A stretch of DNA of 64,000 nt, taken from NCBI RefSeq assembly GCF_004924335.1, contig NZ_CP024633.1, positions 930,001 to 994,000 of the forward strand. Reading direction: 5' to 3'. Origin of the DNA: Mycobacteroides salmoniphilum (GTDB lineage: Bacteria > Actinomycetota > Actinomycetes > Mycobacteriales > Mycobacteriaceae). The translations under genes were made by a program, and so were the position numbers. The notes beneath the pieces were generated by a model. That model was given only the letters and a program-made list of their open reading frames with translations. It was not told the DNA's origin and searched no databases. Each line of letters opens with the position of its first letter. Within the stretch, counting starts at the first letter, position 1. Shown here piece by piece: positions 18,133-27,425 of the stretch.

Positions 18133-20120
18133 GACTCTCCTTCGTTGGCGGCCAACTGGGCCAGTACGGTACCTAGCTCGACCTGTTGTCCGGGTTCGAC
18201 ATTGAGGATCTCGATGACGCCGTCGGCGGGGGCGACGATGGTGTGTTCCATCTTCATGGCCTCCAACCAGACGATCGGCGTCCCTGCTGTGACGGTGTCT
18301 CCGACCGCGGCACCCAGTCGCAGCACCACACCCGGCATTGGCGCGATGAGCGAGCCCGCCGCAACCTCAGTGCTGGGATCGGTGAACCTGGGCACCACAG
18401 TCAGCGCCACCGGGCCCAGCGGTGAGTCGACGTCGACGGTTTCGCCGTAGCGTGCGACGTCGAAACCCCGCCGGACGCCGTCGATCACCAGTGCTACGTG
18501 ATCCGGTGTCGCCGAGACCAGTTCGATGGCGGGCCAATCTCCGTCGAGTTCCAGCCCGGCGCGGGTCAGGCGGTAGCGCACGCTATGGACGGCTTCGCTG
18601 CTTTCGCGATACTCCTTGGTCTGGTAGCCAGATGCCAGATTGCGCCATCCACTGGGCAGATCCGCGCAGACAACGGCATGTGCCCGGTTGGCGGCGGCAT
18701 CGGCAAGTGCTGCCGCGAGCGCTGAATACTGGTGCGCCGCTTCGTCGGCCAGGGGCTTGGACAGGACGTCGAGCCCATGCTTGTCCAGGAAGGATGTGTC
18801 GGTGTCTCCGGCGAGGAACGCCGGATGCCGCAACACGTTGACCAGCAGGTCGCGATTGGTGGTCAGGCCATGCAGGCGAGTGCGTTCCAATGTCGACGCC
18901 AGCAGCCGGGAAGCTTCGGTGCGCGTGGGTGCCACCGTGATGACCTTGGCGAGCATCGGGTCGTAGTGCACCGACACCACGCTGCCGTCGACGATGGTCG
19001 AGTCCAGGCGTACCCCGTTGCGCCCCGGGTGTCCGGGCACATGGAATTCCGCGGAGGCGCCTGGGATGTCAAACGTGTGCACGGTGCCGCTTTGTGGCTG
19101 CCACCCGGCCGCGGGATTCTCCGCGTACAAGCGCGCCTCAATCGAATGGCCATGAATGGCAGGCGGTTCGGCGGGAAGCTTGCCGCCCTCTGCCACCTGG
19201 ATCTGCAATGCGACCAGGTCCAGACCTGTGGTGCACTCGGTGACCGGATGCTCCACTTGCAGGCGTGTGTTCATTTCCAGGAAGAAGAACTCGCCGTTCT
19301 CAGTGGCCAGGAACTCCATGGTCCCCGCGCCCGCATAGCCGATGGTCGCCGCGGCGGTGCGTGACGCCTCGAAGAGCTGCTCCCGCATGCCGTCGATTCG
19401 GGTCACCAAGGGGGAGGGTGCCTCTTCGATGACCTTCTGGTGGCGGCGCTGGATGGAGCACTCGCGCTCACCCACGGCCCACACTGTGCCGTGAGTGTCG
19501 GCCATCACCTGCACTTCGATGTGTCGACCGGTGCCCAGGTAGCGCTCGCAGAAGACTGTCGGGTCCCCGAACGCCGATTGGGCCTCCCGCTGTGCGGCAG
19601 CGATTTCGGCGGAGAGCTTGTCGAGCTCTGCAACGATCCGCATGCCGCGGCCACCGCCACCGGCGGAGGCCTTGACGAGCACCGGGAGTTGATCGGCGGT
19701 GACGGTATCCGGGTCGAGCTGTCCCAGCACCGGTACTCCGGCGGCGTCCATGAGTTTTTTGGACTCGATCTTCGAGCCCATCGACTCGATGGCCGTGACC
19801 GGCGGGCCGATCCAGGTGAGGCCGGCATCGGCCACCGCACGAGCGAAATCGGCATTCTCGGAAAGAAATCCGTAGCCGGGGTGGATGGCGTCGGCGCCGG
19901 TGGCCTTGGCCGCCGCGATGATCAGCTCACCGCGCAGATAGGTCTCGGCGCTGGACGTGCCGGGTAGGTGGACCGCGGCGTCGGCCTCGGAGACATGCGG
20001 GCTGTCGGCGTCGGCGTCGGAATACACGGCGACCGTGCCAAGCCCCAGCTTGCGACAGGTGGCGAAGACGCGGCGGGCGATCTCGCCGCGGTTGGCCACC
20101 AGAACAGAGGTGATAGTCAT
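18129..20120 (-). CDS. accA2: acyl-CoA carboxylase alpha subunit (biotin carboxylase and biotin carrier)
   Basis: This 663-residue protein joins biotin carboxylase and biotin carboxyl carrier domains. The N terminus VLVANRGEIARRVFATCRKLG and the ATP-grasp residues KASAGGGGRGMR are typical, and FLEMNTRLQVEHPVTE is the carboxylase signature. The biotinylation motif EAMKMEH lies in the last 50 residues. It pairs with AccD2, 12 bp upstream in the same operon. In M. tuberculosis AccA2/AccD2 (Rv0973c/Rv0974c) has no firmly known substrate; gene context here suggests a methylcrotonyl- or geranyl-CoA carboxylase-like role. The start ATG at 20120 is clear. Confidence 0.95.
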   Translation of the reverse strand: MTITSVLVANRGEIARRVFATCRKLGLGTVAVYSDADADSPHVSEADAAVHLPGTSSAETYLRGELIIAAAKATGADAIHPGYGFLSENADFARAVADAGLTWIGPPVTAIESMGSKIESKKLMDAAGVPVLGQLDPDTVTADQLPVLVKASAGGGGRGMRIVAELDKLSAEIAAAQREAQSAFGDPTVFCERYLGTGRHIEVQVMADTHGTVWAVGERECSIQRRHQKVIEEAPSPLVTRIDGMREQLFEASRTAAATIGYAGAGTMEFLATENGEFFFLEMNTRLQVEHPVTECTTGLDLVALQIQVAEGGKLPAEPPAIHGHSIEARLYAENPAAGWQPQSGTVHTFDIPGASAEFHVPGHPGRNGVRLDSTIVDGSVVSVHYDPMLAKVITVAPTRTEASRLLASTLERTRLHGLTTNRDLLVNVLRHPAFLAGDTDTSFLDKHGLDVLSKPLADEAAHQYSALAAALADAAANRAHAVVCADLPSGWRNLASGYQTKEYRESSEAVHSVRYRLTRAGLELDGDWPAIELVSATPDHVALVIDGVRRGFDVARYGETVDVDSPLGPVALTVVPRFTDPSTEVAAGSLIAPMPGVVLRLGAAVGDTVTAGTPIVWLEAMKMEHTIVAPADGVIEILNVEPGQQVELGTVLAQLAANEGES

Positions 20121-20132
20121 TTAACTCTTACC

Positions 20133-21728
20133 TCACATCCGGAAGACGCCGAAGTTCGACGTCCCCTCGATTGGTCCATTGGCGATGGCGGACAGGCACA
20201 TACCGAGCACGGCCCGGGTATCGCGGGGGTCGATGACCCCGTCGTCATACAGGCGGCCGGACATGAACATGGGCAGCGACTCGGCTTCGATCTGGGCCTC
20301 GATGGCTGCCTTCATCGCGGCGTCCGCGTCCTCGTTGACGGCCTGGCCCCGTGCCACCGCGGCGGCACGGCTCACGATGGAGATGACGCCCGCCAGTTGG
20401 GTACCGCCCATGACCGCCGACTTGGCGCTGGGCCACGCGAACAGGAACCGGGGGTCGTAAGCGCGTCCGCACATGCCGTAATGGCCGGCTCCGTATGAGG
20501 CGCCGACAATCAGCGACAGATGCGGCACGGTGGAGTTGGACACGGCGTTGATCATCATCGACCCGTGCTTGATCATGCCGCCCTCTTCGTACTCCTTGCC
20601 CACCATGTACCCGGTGGTGTTGTGCACGAACAGAAGTGGCGTGTTGGTCTGGTTGGCCAGCTGAATGAACTGGGTGGCCTTCTGTGCTTCCTCGCTGAAC
20701 AGCACGCCGCGCGCGTTGGCGAGGACGCCGATCGGGTATCCGTGTAGACGTGCCCATCCGGTCACCAATGACGACCCGTACTGCTCTTTGAACTCGTCGA
20801 ATTCCGAACCATCGACGATCCGCGCGATGACCTCACGCGGATCGAACGGGATGCGCAGATCTCCCGGGACGATGCCGATGAGCTCTTCCTGATCGGCGAT
20901 CGGTTCGACCACTGCGGCGGGCTTGGGGCCCTTCTTGACCCAGTTCAGGCGCGAGACGATCTGTCGCCCGAGTCGTACGGCGTCCTGCTCGTCCACTGCC
21001 AGGTAATCGCCCAAACCGGAGACGCGGGAGTGCATTTCCGCGCCACCGAGGGATTCGTCATCGGACTCCTCACCCGTCGCCATCTTGACGAGGGGGGGAC
21101 CGGCCAGAAATACCTTCGAGCGTTCCTTGATCATCACGACGTGATCGGACATTCCGGGGATGTAGGCGCCGCCGGCGGTCGAGTTCCCGAACACCAGGGC
21201 GATCGTCGGTATGCCGGCCGCTGAAAGCCGCGTGAGATCGCGGAACATCTGCCCGCCGGGAACGAACACTTCCTTCTGAGTGGGTAGGTCCGCGCCCCCA
21301 GACTCCACCAGCGAGATCACGGGTAGGCGGTTCTTGAAGGCAATATCGTTGGCCCGCAGCACCTTACGGAGTGTCCAGGGGTTGCTGGTGCCGCCCTTAA
21401 CGGTGGGGTCGTTGGCCACGATCATGCACTCGACGCCCTCGACCACGCCGATGCCGGTGACCAGCGAGGCGCCGACGGTGAAATCGCTGCCCCATGCCGC
21501 CAGCGGGCACAGCTCCAGGAACGGGGAGTCGGGGTCGATCAAGAGCTCGATGCGCTCACGTGCCAGCAGCTTGCCGCGTTCATGGTGGCGGGCAACGTAT
21601 TTATCGCCTCCACCGGCGAGTGCCTTCGCGGTTTCGGCGTTGACCTCGGCCAGTTTGGTCGCCATCGCCTCGGCGGCGGCGAGGTACTCGGGAGAGTTGG
21701 TGTTGACGGTGGTACGCAGGATCGTCAC
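20133..21728 (-). CDS. accD2: acyl-CoA carboxylase carboxyltransferase (beta) subunit
   Basis: This 531-residue carboxyltransferase transfers CO2 from carboxybiotin to an acyl-CoA. The paired crotonase-like halves contain RHHERGKLLARERIELLIDP and the oxyanion segments GNSTAGGAYIPGMSD and GASYGAGHYGMCGRAYDPRF. I chose GTG at 21728 (translated MTILRTTVNTNSPEYL), overlapping the fadE13 stop as GTGA. A much longer ORF reading to 22085 runs across fadE13 and is not the gene. The closest well-studied relatives are methylcrotonyl-CoA and geranyl-CoA carboxylase beta chains (LiuB/AtuC). Confidence 0.94.
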   Translation of the reverse strand: MTILRTTVNTNSPEYLAAAEAMATKLAEVNAETAKALAGGGDKYVARHHERGKLLARERIELLIDPDSPFLELCPLAAWGSDFTVGASLVTGIGVVEGVECMIVANDPTVKGGTSNPWTLRKVLRANDIAFKNRLPVISLVESGGADLPTQKEVFVPGGQMFRDLTRLSAAGIPTIALVFGNSTAGGAYIPGMSDHVVMIKERSKVFLAGPPLVKMATGEESDDESLGGAEMHSRVSGLGDYLAVDEQDAVRLGRQIVSRLNWVKKGPKPAAVVEPIADQEELIGIVPGDLRIPFDPREVIARIVDGSEFDEFKEQYGSSLVTGWARLHGYPIGVLANARGVLFSEEAQKATQFIQLANQTNTPLLFVHNTTGYMVGKEYEEGGMIKHGSMMINAVSNSTVPHLSLIVGASYGAGHYGMCGRAYDPRFLFAWPSAKSAVMGGTQLAGVISIVSRAAAVARGQAVNEDADAAMKAAIEAQIEAESLPMFMSGRLYDDGVIDPRDTRAVLGMCLSAIANGPIEGTSNFGVFRM

Positions 21729-22873
21729 GACTGGTACCCCAGGAGCTTGGCTGCCAGCGAGGTGAGGATCTCGGTGGTGCCGCCACCGATCCCGATGATG
21801 CGCATATCGCGGTACTGCCGTTCGATTTCGCTCTCGGTCATGTAGCCCATGCCGCCGAACAGCTGGACTCCCTGATTGGCCACCCACTCGCCGGCCTCGA
21901 CGGCGGTGTTCTTGGCGAAGCAGACCTCGGCGATGAGATTGGTCTCGCCCGCGATCGCGCGGTCCACCAGGACATGCGTGTAGACCCGTGCGACATCGAC
22001 CCTGCGTGCCATCTCCGTCAGAGTGTTTTGTACGGACTGGCGGGAGATGAGTGGACGCCCGAAGGTCTCCCGATTCCTGCACCATTCCACTGTCAGGTCA
22101 AGGCAGCGCTGAGCACTCGAATATGCCTGGGCAGCAAGGCCGATCCGCTCTGACACGAAGGCACCGGCGATCTGCGCGAAGCCGGTGTTCTCGCCACCCA
22201 CCAGGTTCTCGGCGGGCACTCGTGCATCGGTGAAGGACAGCTCGGCGGTATCCGAGGAGCGCCATCCCATCTTGTCGAGCTTGCGTGTGACGTCAAATCC
22301 GGGGGTGTCCTTGTCGATCAACAGCAGCGAGACCCCTGCCGCGCCCGGTCCACCGGTACGCACCGCGGTCACCACATAGTCGGCGCGCACGCCGGAGGTG
22401 ATGAAGGTCTTGGCGCCGTTGACGATGTAGTGATCGCCGTCCCGCTTGGCCGAGGTGGTCAGATGCCCGACGTCGGATCCGCCGCCGGGTTCGGTGATGG
22501 CCAGTGAGCCAATGAGATCGCCCGCCAGGGTGGGCTTTACGTAGCTTTCGATGAGCCGCTGATCACCCGAGGCGATGATGTGCGGCGTGGAGATGCCGCA
22601 GGTGAACAGGGAGGCGAACACGCCGCCGGGCACACCGGCGTAATGCAGCTCTTCGCACACGATCACCGGGTCGATGGCATCACCGCCGCCGCCGCCGACT
22701 TCCTCGGGTGCACCGGGACCCAGCAGGCCCAGATCGCCCGCCTTGCGGTGCAATTCACGAGGAATTAGTCCCTCGCGCTCCCACTCGTTGGCATGCGGCA
22801 GAATCTCGCGCTCGGCGAAATCACGCACCGTCTCCCGGAGCGCCTTGCGTTCCGGGCTGTTCCACTGACTCAT
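21725..22873 (-). CDS. fadE13: acyl-CoA dehydrogenase
   Basis: This 382-residue acyl-CoA dehydrogenase resembles citronellyl-CoA and isovaleryl-type enzymes. LAITEPGGGSDVGHLTTSAKR, RVPAENLVGGENTGFAQI and GGMGYMTESEIERQYRDMR are visible. The C-terminal IGIGGGTTEILTSLAAKLLGY keeps the catalytic Glu in a TTEI context, unlike FadE12. It overlaps the upstream AtuA-like gene and the downstream accD2 by 4 bp each, so expression is translationally coupled. It matches Rv0975c by order. Two dehydrogenases in one carboxylase operon suggest a branched substrate oxidised twice. Confidence 0.92.
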   Translation of the reverse strand: MSQWNSPERKALRETVRDFAEREILPHANEWEREGLIPRELHRKAGDLGLLGPGAPEEVGGGGGDAIDPVIVCEELHYAGVPGGVFASLFTCGISTPHIIASGDQRLIESYVKPTLAGDLIGSLAITEPGGGSDVGHLTTSAKRDGDHYIVNGAKTFITSGVRADYVVTAVRTGGPGAAGVSLLLIDKDTPGFDVTRKLDKMGWRSSDTAELSFTDARVPAENLVGGENTGFAQIAGAFVSERIGLAAQAYSSAQRCLDLTVEWCRNRETFGRPLISRQSVQNTLTEMARRVDVARVYTHVLVDRAIAGETNLIAEVCFAKNTAVEAGEWVANQGVQLFGGMGYMTESEIERQYRDMRIIGIGGGTTEILTSLAAKLLGYQS

Positions 22874-24588
22874 TTGGTGCCTTCCAGCAGGGTTTCGGGG
22901 ATGTCGATCTCACGCGAACGCAGCCATTCGCCAATACCTTTGGCCTGCGGGTCAAAGCGGGCCTGATAAGCCACTCCCTTGCCGAGGATGCCCTGGATGA
23001 CGAAGTTCACGGCCCGCAGCTTGGGCAGCAGGTAGCGCGCCACCTCCAACTGCTCGGTCTCCGGCAGCAGCTCCCGCAGCGCGTCGATAGTCAAAGCATG
23101 CGCAAGCCAACGGTATTCCTCATCCGTGCGTACCCAGACGCCCACGTTCGCACTGCCGCCCTTGTCGCCGCTACGGGCACCCGCAAGGATGCCCAAGGGG
23201 GCGCGGCGTACCGGCCCGGGCGGGAGCGGCTCGGGCAGTGCTGCCGCTGGGGCATCGGCGAGCGGCAGTGTCTGCGCCGCCTGTGCGATATCGATCCGGG
23301 AACCGTCGGCGAGGACCGCGACATGCGGAACCTTTTCCGCAGGAACGTATCCCGGAGTGAACACGCCGTACGGCTCGCCATCCTTGGGGGGTGTGGTGAC
23401 GTGGAAGCCCGGGTAGCTCGCCAGAGCGAGCTCCACCGCGGCGTTGGAGAACTGACGGCCAACCTTATTCGGGTCGGAATCACGCACCATCACATGGAGC
23501 AGGGCGCTGGCCGCCTGCTCGGTGTCGGCGTTCGGGTGGTCGGTACGCCCCAGGGTCCACTGGATGTCCTGCGGAGCGCCCGAGGGGGAAGACAGGGCAG
23601 ACTCAAGCTGCTTGCGGGTCAGGTCGGCCTTGGCGTCGATGTCCAGCCCGGTCAGTACGAAGGTCATCTGATTACGGAAGCCGCCCAATGCGTTCAGCGA
23701 CACCTTGAGGTCCGGTGGGGGTGCCTCGCCCGTCACGCCCGAGACGCGCACCCGGTCCGGACCTTCCCGGGCCAGCTCGATGCTGTCGATGCGGGTAGTC
23801 ACATCCGGGTTGGCGTACCGGGCCCCGGTGATCTCGTAGAGCAGCTGCGCGGTCACGGTGCCCACGCTGACCGCACCGCTGGTACCTGCGTGCTTGGTGA
23901 TGACCGACGATCCGTCCTCATATACCTCGGCCAGCGGGAACCCGGCACGCGAGAGGTCGGGGATCTCGGTGAAGAAGGCGTAGTTGCCTCCGGTGGCCTG
24001 GGTGCCACACTCGATGATGTGCCCGGCCGCGACAGCGCCGGCGAGCTTGTCGTAGTCGTCGCGGCGCCAGCCGAAGTGTGCGGCGGCGGGGCCGACGATC
24101 ACGGAGGCATCGGTGACGCGACCGGTGACCACGATGTTGGCGCCGGAGTTGAGGCATTCCACGATGCCCCAGGCGCCGAGATAGGCATTGGCGGTGAGTG
24201 GAGATCCCAGTCCGAGCTCTGCGGCGCGGGGCAGCAGATCGTCACCTTCGACATGAGCGACCTTGGCCGGGACACCCAGTTTTTCCGCGAGTGTGCGGAT
24301 GGCGTCCGCTAGACCCGCGGGGTTGAGGCCGCCGGCGTTGGCGACGATCGTGACACCCTTGTCCTGAGCCAGCCCAAGGCACTGCTCGAGCTGACGCAGA
24401 AAGGTCTTGGCGTAGCCGCGTTCGGGGGCCTTGGCGCGATCTCGACCGAGGATGAGCATCGTCAGTTCGGCCAGATAGTCGCCGGTCAGATAGTCGAGTT
24501 CACCGCCGGTGAGCATCTCGTGCATGGCCGATATTCGGTCACCGTAGAAGCCTGAACAGTTCCCAATTCTTACCGGCGCGGTGGTCAC
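22870..24588 (-). CDS. AtuA-like protein (DUF1446, acyclic terpene utilisation family)
   Basis: This 572-residue protein matches Rv0976c and the AtuA family of Pseudomonas terpene-catabolism clusters. RIGNCSGFYGDRISAM, the GGELDYLTGDYLAELTM segment and TGRVTDASVIVGPAAAHFGW are typical. The C-terminal GARSGDKGGSANVGVWVRT belongs to a second domain often fused to it. The biochemical role of AtuA is not established. As first gene of a co-directional operon with two acyl-CoA dehydrogenases, a biotin-dependent carboxylase and a hydratase, it supports an atu/liu-like pathway. The start ATG is at 24588; the upstream region has a 20-bp palindrome. Confidence 0.88.
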   Translation of the reverse strand: MTTAPVRIGNCSGFYGDRISAMHEMLTGGELDYLTGDYLAELTMLILGRDRAKAPERGYAKTFLRQLEQCLGLAQDKGVTIVANAGGLNPAGLADAIRTLAEKLGVPAKVAHVEGDDLLPRAAELGLGSPLTANAYLGAWGIVECLNSGANIVVTGRVTDASVIVGPAAAHFGWRRDDYDKLAGAVAAGHIIECGTQATGGNYAFFTEIPDLSRAGFPLAEVYEDGSSVITKHAGTSGAVSVGTVTAQLLYEITGARYANPDVTTRIDSIELAREGPDRVRVSGVTGEAPPPDLKVSLNALGGFRNQMTFVLTGLDIDAKADLTRKQLESALSSPSGAPQDIQWTLGRTDHPNADTEQAASALLHVMVRDSDPNKVGRQFSNAAVELALASYPGFHVTTPPKDGEPYGVFTPGYVPAEKVPHVAVLADGSRIDIAQAAQTLPLADAPAAALPEPLPPGPVRRAPLGILAGARSGDKGGSANVGVWVRTDEEYRWLAHALTIDALRELLPETEQLEVARYLLPKLRAVNFVIQGILGKGVAYQARFDPQAKGIGEWLRSREIDIPETLLEGTK

Positions 24589-24664
24589 AGTGGTCCTCTC
24601 GAGGTCGGCGTCGACTGCTCGTGCGCTGCTAAATTACCCCACCCGCCCAAACGTCAATCTGTGG

Positions 24665-24684
24665 GGCCAACCAAGTGGTTGGCC
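24665..24684. promoter_or_regulatory. perfect 20-bp palindrome upstream of the acyl-CoA carboxylase operon
   Basis: GGCCAACCA-AG-TGGTTGGCC lies 77-96 bp upstream of the AtuA-like start codon. There is no T-run, so an operator (for example for a TetR or GntR repressor) is more likely than a terminator. No regulator gene is adjacent. Apart from this and the rpmF ribosome site, the 24589-24900 gap shows nothing I can name. Confidence 0.6.
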
Positions 24685-24900
24685 GAGCAGGATTCCCCGC
24701 ACAGACACGACGGTTCTGGTGGCGCGATGCGATACGAAACCGCCACTACGCGGCATGTCGGCCTGGATCAATCAGGGCAAATTTGCAGCTCATGTGAGCC
24801 ACCGGCTATCGTGTGTTGATTGTCGCTCGCTGCGCCCAACATGCTGGCGCGGCGCGGGCGAATGACACAGAAACCTGAGAAATAAGGAGAGGGCGCGACC

Positions 24901-25074
24901 ATGGCCGTCCCCAAGCGGAGAATGTCCCGCTCGAATACCCGTAGCCGGCGCGCGCAGTGGAAGGCGACCGCCACTGAGCTGGTCAATGTCACTGTCGGCG
25001 GACAGAACCACAAGGTTCCCCGTCGCCTGCTCAAGGCTGCCCGCCTCGGGCTCATCGATTTCGACCGTCGCTGA
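24901..25074 (+). CDS. rpmF: 50S ribosomal protein L32
   Basis: This is a 57-residue basic ribosomal protein with the typical N terminus [20 protein letters not shown]. It lacks the paired CxxC zinc motif, so it is the zinc-independent form seen in mycobacteria. The ATG is eight bases after AAGGAGAG. It sits before mprA as in M. tuberculosis (Rv0979A region). It is too short for standard ORF cut-offs but is unmistakable. Confidence 0.97.
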   Translation: MAVPKRRMSRSNTRSRRAQWKATATELVNVTVGGQNHKVPRRLLKAARLGLIDFDRR

Positions 25075-25090
25075 ACGCTGCGAGGCCTGA

Positions 25091-25118
25091 TTCTCAGGCT
25101 TCCTCAGTAATATCTCAG
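25091..25118 (+). promoter_or_regulatory. MprA-type direct-repeat box upstream of mprA
   Basis: Three CTCAG cores, in TTCTCAG, TTCCTCAG and TATCTCAG, occur at 25093, 25103 and 25114, spaced 10 and 11 bp (one helical turn). This fits the loosely conserved direct repeats bound by MprA and suggests autoregulation. The mprA start is 24 bp downstream. Confidence 0.65.
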
Positions 25119-25141
25119 CCGCACGGTTAACACTGGTCCCT

Positions 25142-25828
25142 GTGCGAATTCTTGTAGTCGATGACGACCGTGCCGTGCGCGAGTCGTTGCGGCGGTCCCT
25201 GTCCTTCAATGGGTATTCGGTGGATCTCGCCGAGGATGGCGTCGATGCGCTGAACGTCATCGCCAACGACCGGCCAGATGCGTTGGTGCTCGACGTGATG
25301 ATGCCCAAGCTCGACGGCCTCGAGGTGTGCCGTCGCTTGCGCAGCACGGGAGACGATCTGCCGATCCTGGTGCTCACTGCGCGGGACTCGGTCTCGGAGC
25401 GAGTGGCCGGCCTCGACGCGGGTGCAGACGATTACCTCCCCAAGCCCTTCGCGCTTGAGGAACTCCTGGCCCGGATGCGAGCTCTGCTGCGTCGGACCAC
25501 CATCGACGAATCGGCCGACGCTGCCACGTTGAGCTTCGGCGACCTCACGCTCGACCCCATCACCCGCGAGGTGTACCGCGGCACTCGGTCGATCAGCCTG
25601 ACTCGCACCGAGTTCGCGCTGCTGGAAATGCTCATGGCCAACCCCCGTCGGGTGCTGACGCGCAGTCGCATCCTCGAAGAGGTGTGGGGGTTCGACTTCC
25701 CGACGTCCGGCAATGCACTTGAGGTGTACGTCGGCTATCTGCGGCGCAAGACGGAAGCCGAGGGAGAGCTCAGACTCATCCACACCGTCCGCGGTGTCGG
25801 CTATGTGCTGCGGGAGACCCCTCCGTAA
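25142..25828 (+). CDS. mprA: two-component response regulator MprA
   Basis: This 228-residue OmpR-family regulator has an N-terminal receiver domain with the acidic pocket Asp7-Asp9, a phosphoacceptor Asp51 in ALVLDVMMP and the Lys in YLPKPF. The C-terminal winged helix carries [12 protein letters not shown] and the recognition region [18 protein letters not shown]. It is nearly identical in motif order to M. tuberculosis MprA (Rv0981), which controls the envelope-stress response, sigE, sigB and pepD. The GTG start at 25142 is supported by the conserved MRILVVDDD. It is 5 bp before mprB and follows an MprA-type box. Confidence 0.97.
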   Translation: MRILVVDDDRAVRESLRRSLSFNGYSVDLAEDGVDALNVIANDRPDALVLDVMMPKLDGLEVCRRLRSTGDDLPILVLTARDSVSERVAGLDAGADDYLPKPFALEELLARMRALLRRTTIDESADAATLSFGDLTLDPITREVYRGTRSISLTRTEFALLEMLMANPRRVLTRSRILEEVWGFDFPTSGNALEVYVGYLRRKTEAEGELRLIHTVRGVGYVLRETPP

Positions 25829-25833
25829 TCCCC

Positions 25834-27384
25834 ATGGCGACATTACGAATGCGCAGACCTAGCTCTGCACTGTTCTCTCCGCTGCGGGCAACCAGCTCAT
25901 CGGTATCGCTGCGTTGGCGGGTGATGCTGCTCGCGATGTCGATGGTGGCGATGGTCGTGGTGCTGATGGCCGTCGCGTCATACCTGTTGGTATCCACTGC
26001 GTTGTATCGCGACGTCGACAAGCAGCTCAATGATCGCGCCAACTTGCTCATCGGCAGCGGGCTGCTGTCGGTGGATCCGCGTCGGGCCATCGAGGGCACC
26101 GCGTACTCGGCCGATGTCAACGCCAAGTTGATCTTCCCGGGGCTGATCACCTTCTCGGCGACCCAGCAGGGACAGACCATTCCCTACGGCGCACCCGAGC
26201 AGGCGGTAACCCGCGGCGAGCTGGAGCAGTCGCTGCGCACCGTCAATCACCAACGCGTGCTTGCTCTTCGGCTCGACAACGGCAGCACGCTGATCATGGC
26301 GAAATCGCTCGACCCCACCGATACGGTGCTGCGGCGACTGGGCTGGGTGTTGCTGATCGTCGGCGGAGTGGGTGTCGCGGTGGCGGCCGCGGCCGGCGCA
26401 GTGGTCGCCGGTACCGGGTTGCGGCCGGTGGCCAGGCTGACCGACGCCGCTGAACGAGTGGCCCGAACCGACGACCTGCGACCCATTGCCGTCACGGGCA
26501 GTGACGAATTGGCGCGACTCACCATCAGTTTCAACACGATGCTGCGTGCCCTGGCAGAGTCGCGAGACCGCCAGGCGCGGTTGGTGACGGATGCGGGCCA
26601 TGAGCTGCGTACACCGCTGACCTCGCTGCGCACCAATACCGAGCTATTGATGGCCGCCATGCAACCGGGTGCCCCGCGTCTGCCCGACGAGGAGATGGAG
26701 GCGCTGCAACTCGATGTGATCGCCCAAATCGAAGAATTGTCCACACTGGTGGGCGATTTGGTTGATCTCGCGCGAGGCGACGGTGCCGACATCGTGCACG
26801 AGCCGGTCGACATGGTCGAGGTGGTGGAGGGTGCGCTGGAACGAGTTCGACGCCGCCGCAACGACATCGAATTTGACGTCGTCATGCAGCCGTGGCAGGT
26901 CTACGGAGACGCGGCGGGACTGTCACGAGCGGTTCTCAATCTGCTCGACAACGCCGCGAAGTGGAGCCCATCGGGCACCACGGTGTCCGTGCGGCTGGCC
27001 CAGGTTGACGCTGCGCACGCCGAGCTGGTGATCTCCGATCGCGGTCCCGGGATCCCGCCCGCCGAACGAGATCTGGTCTTCGAGCGGTTCTATCGCGCCA
27101 CCCCGGCCCGGGGAATGCCGGGCTCCGGTTTGGGGTTGGCCATCGTGAAACAGGTTGTCCTGAAACATGGTGGCGCCATCAAGGTCGAGGAGACGGAGTC
27201 CGGTGCGGTGGTCGACGGTAACCCGGCCCCGGGTACGTCCATGCACGTACTGCTTCCGGGCAGGCCGGGACCGGTCAGGTCGCCAAGTATGGGGGACACG
27301 ACTGGCCGCCGGAACTCTGTGCCAAACGAGAGGGAGATCTCAGTGGATTCTCAGTCCCCTCCGGCAGCGTGGCACCCGAGCTAG
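25834..27384 (+). CDS. mprB: sensor histidine kinase MprB
   Basis: This 516-residue membrane histidine kinase has two transmembrane helices (about residues 28-52 and 167-195) flanking an extracytoplasmic sensor, then HAMP and HisKA domains. The phospho-accepting His256 lies in DAGHELRTPL, and the ATPase domain has N-box NLLDNAAKWS, G1 SDRGPGIP and G2 GSGLGLAIVKQ. It senses surface stress with DnaK in the M. tuberculosis model and phosphorylates MprA. The start ATG at 25834 is just after mprA. An MprA-type box for pepD lies inside its last 50 bases. Confidence 0.97.
   Translation: MATLRMRRPSSALFSPLRATSSSVSLRWRVMLLAMSMVAMVVVLMAVASYLLVSTALYRDVDKQLNDRANLLIGSGLLSVDPRRAIEGTAYSADVNAKLIFPGLITFSATQQGQTIPYGAPEQAVTRGELEQSLRTVNHQRVLALRLDNGSTLIMAKSLDPTDTVLRRLGWVLLIVGGVGVAVAAAAGAVVAGTGLRPVARLTDAAERVARTDDLRPIAVTGSDELARLTISFNTMLRALAESRDRQARLVTDAGHELRTPLTSLRTNTELLMAAMQPGAPRLPDEEMEALQLDVIAQIEELSTLVGDLVDLARGDGADIVHEPVDMVEVVEGALERVRRRRNDIEFDVVMQPWQVYGDAAGLSRAVLNLLDNAAKWSPSGTTVSVRLAQVDAAHAELVISDRGPGIPPAERDLVFERFYRATPARGMPGSGLGLAIVKQVVLKHGGAIKVEETESGAVVDGNPAPGTSMHVLLPGRPGPVRSPSMGDTTGRRNSVPNEREISVDSQSPPAAWHPS
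27337..27354 (+). promoter_or_regulatory. MprA-type box upstream of pepD
   Basis: ATCTCAG-TGG-ATTCTCAG gives two CTCAG cores 11 bp apart (27339 and 27350) inside the 3' end of mprB, 72 bp before the pepD start. MprA is known to control pepD directly in M. tuberculosis. Confidence 0.65.
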
Positions 27385-27425
27385 TCGATCGTGAACGCCT
27401 ATGAAGGACGTGTGAGGAAGTTCCT

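Noticed and set aside
21729..22085. N-terminal extension of accD2 by about 119 codons
   Set aside because: It reads out of frame across fadE13; the conserved AccD2 N terminus begins at 21728.
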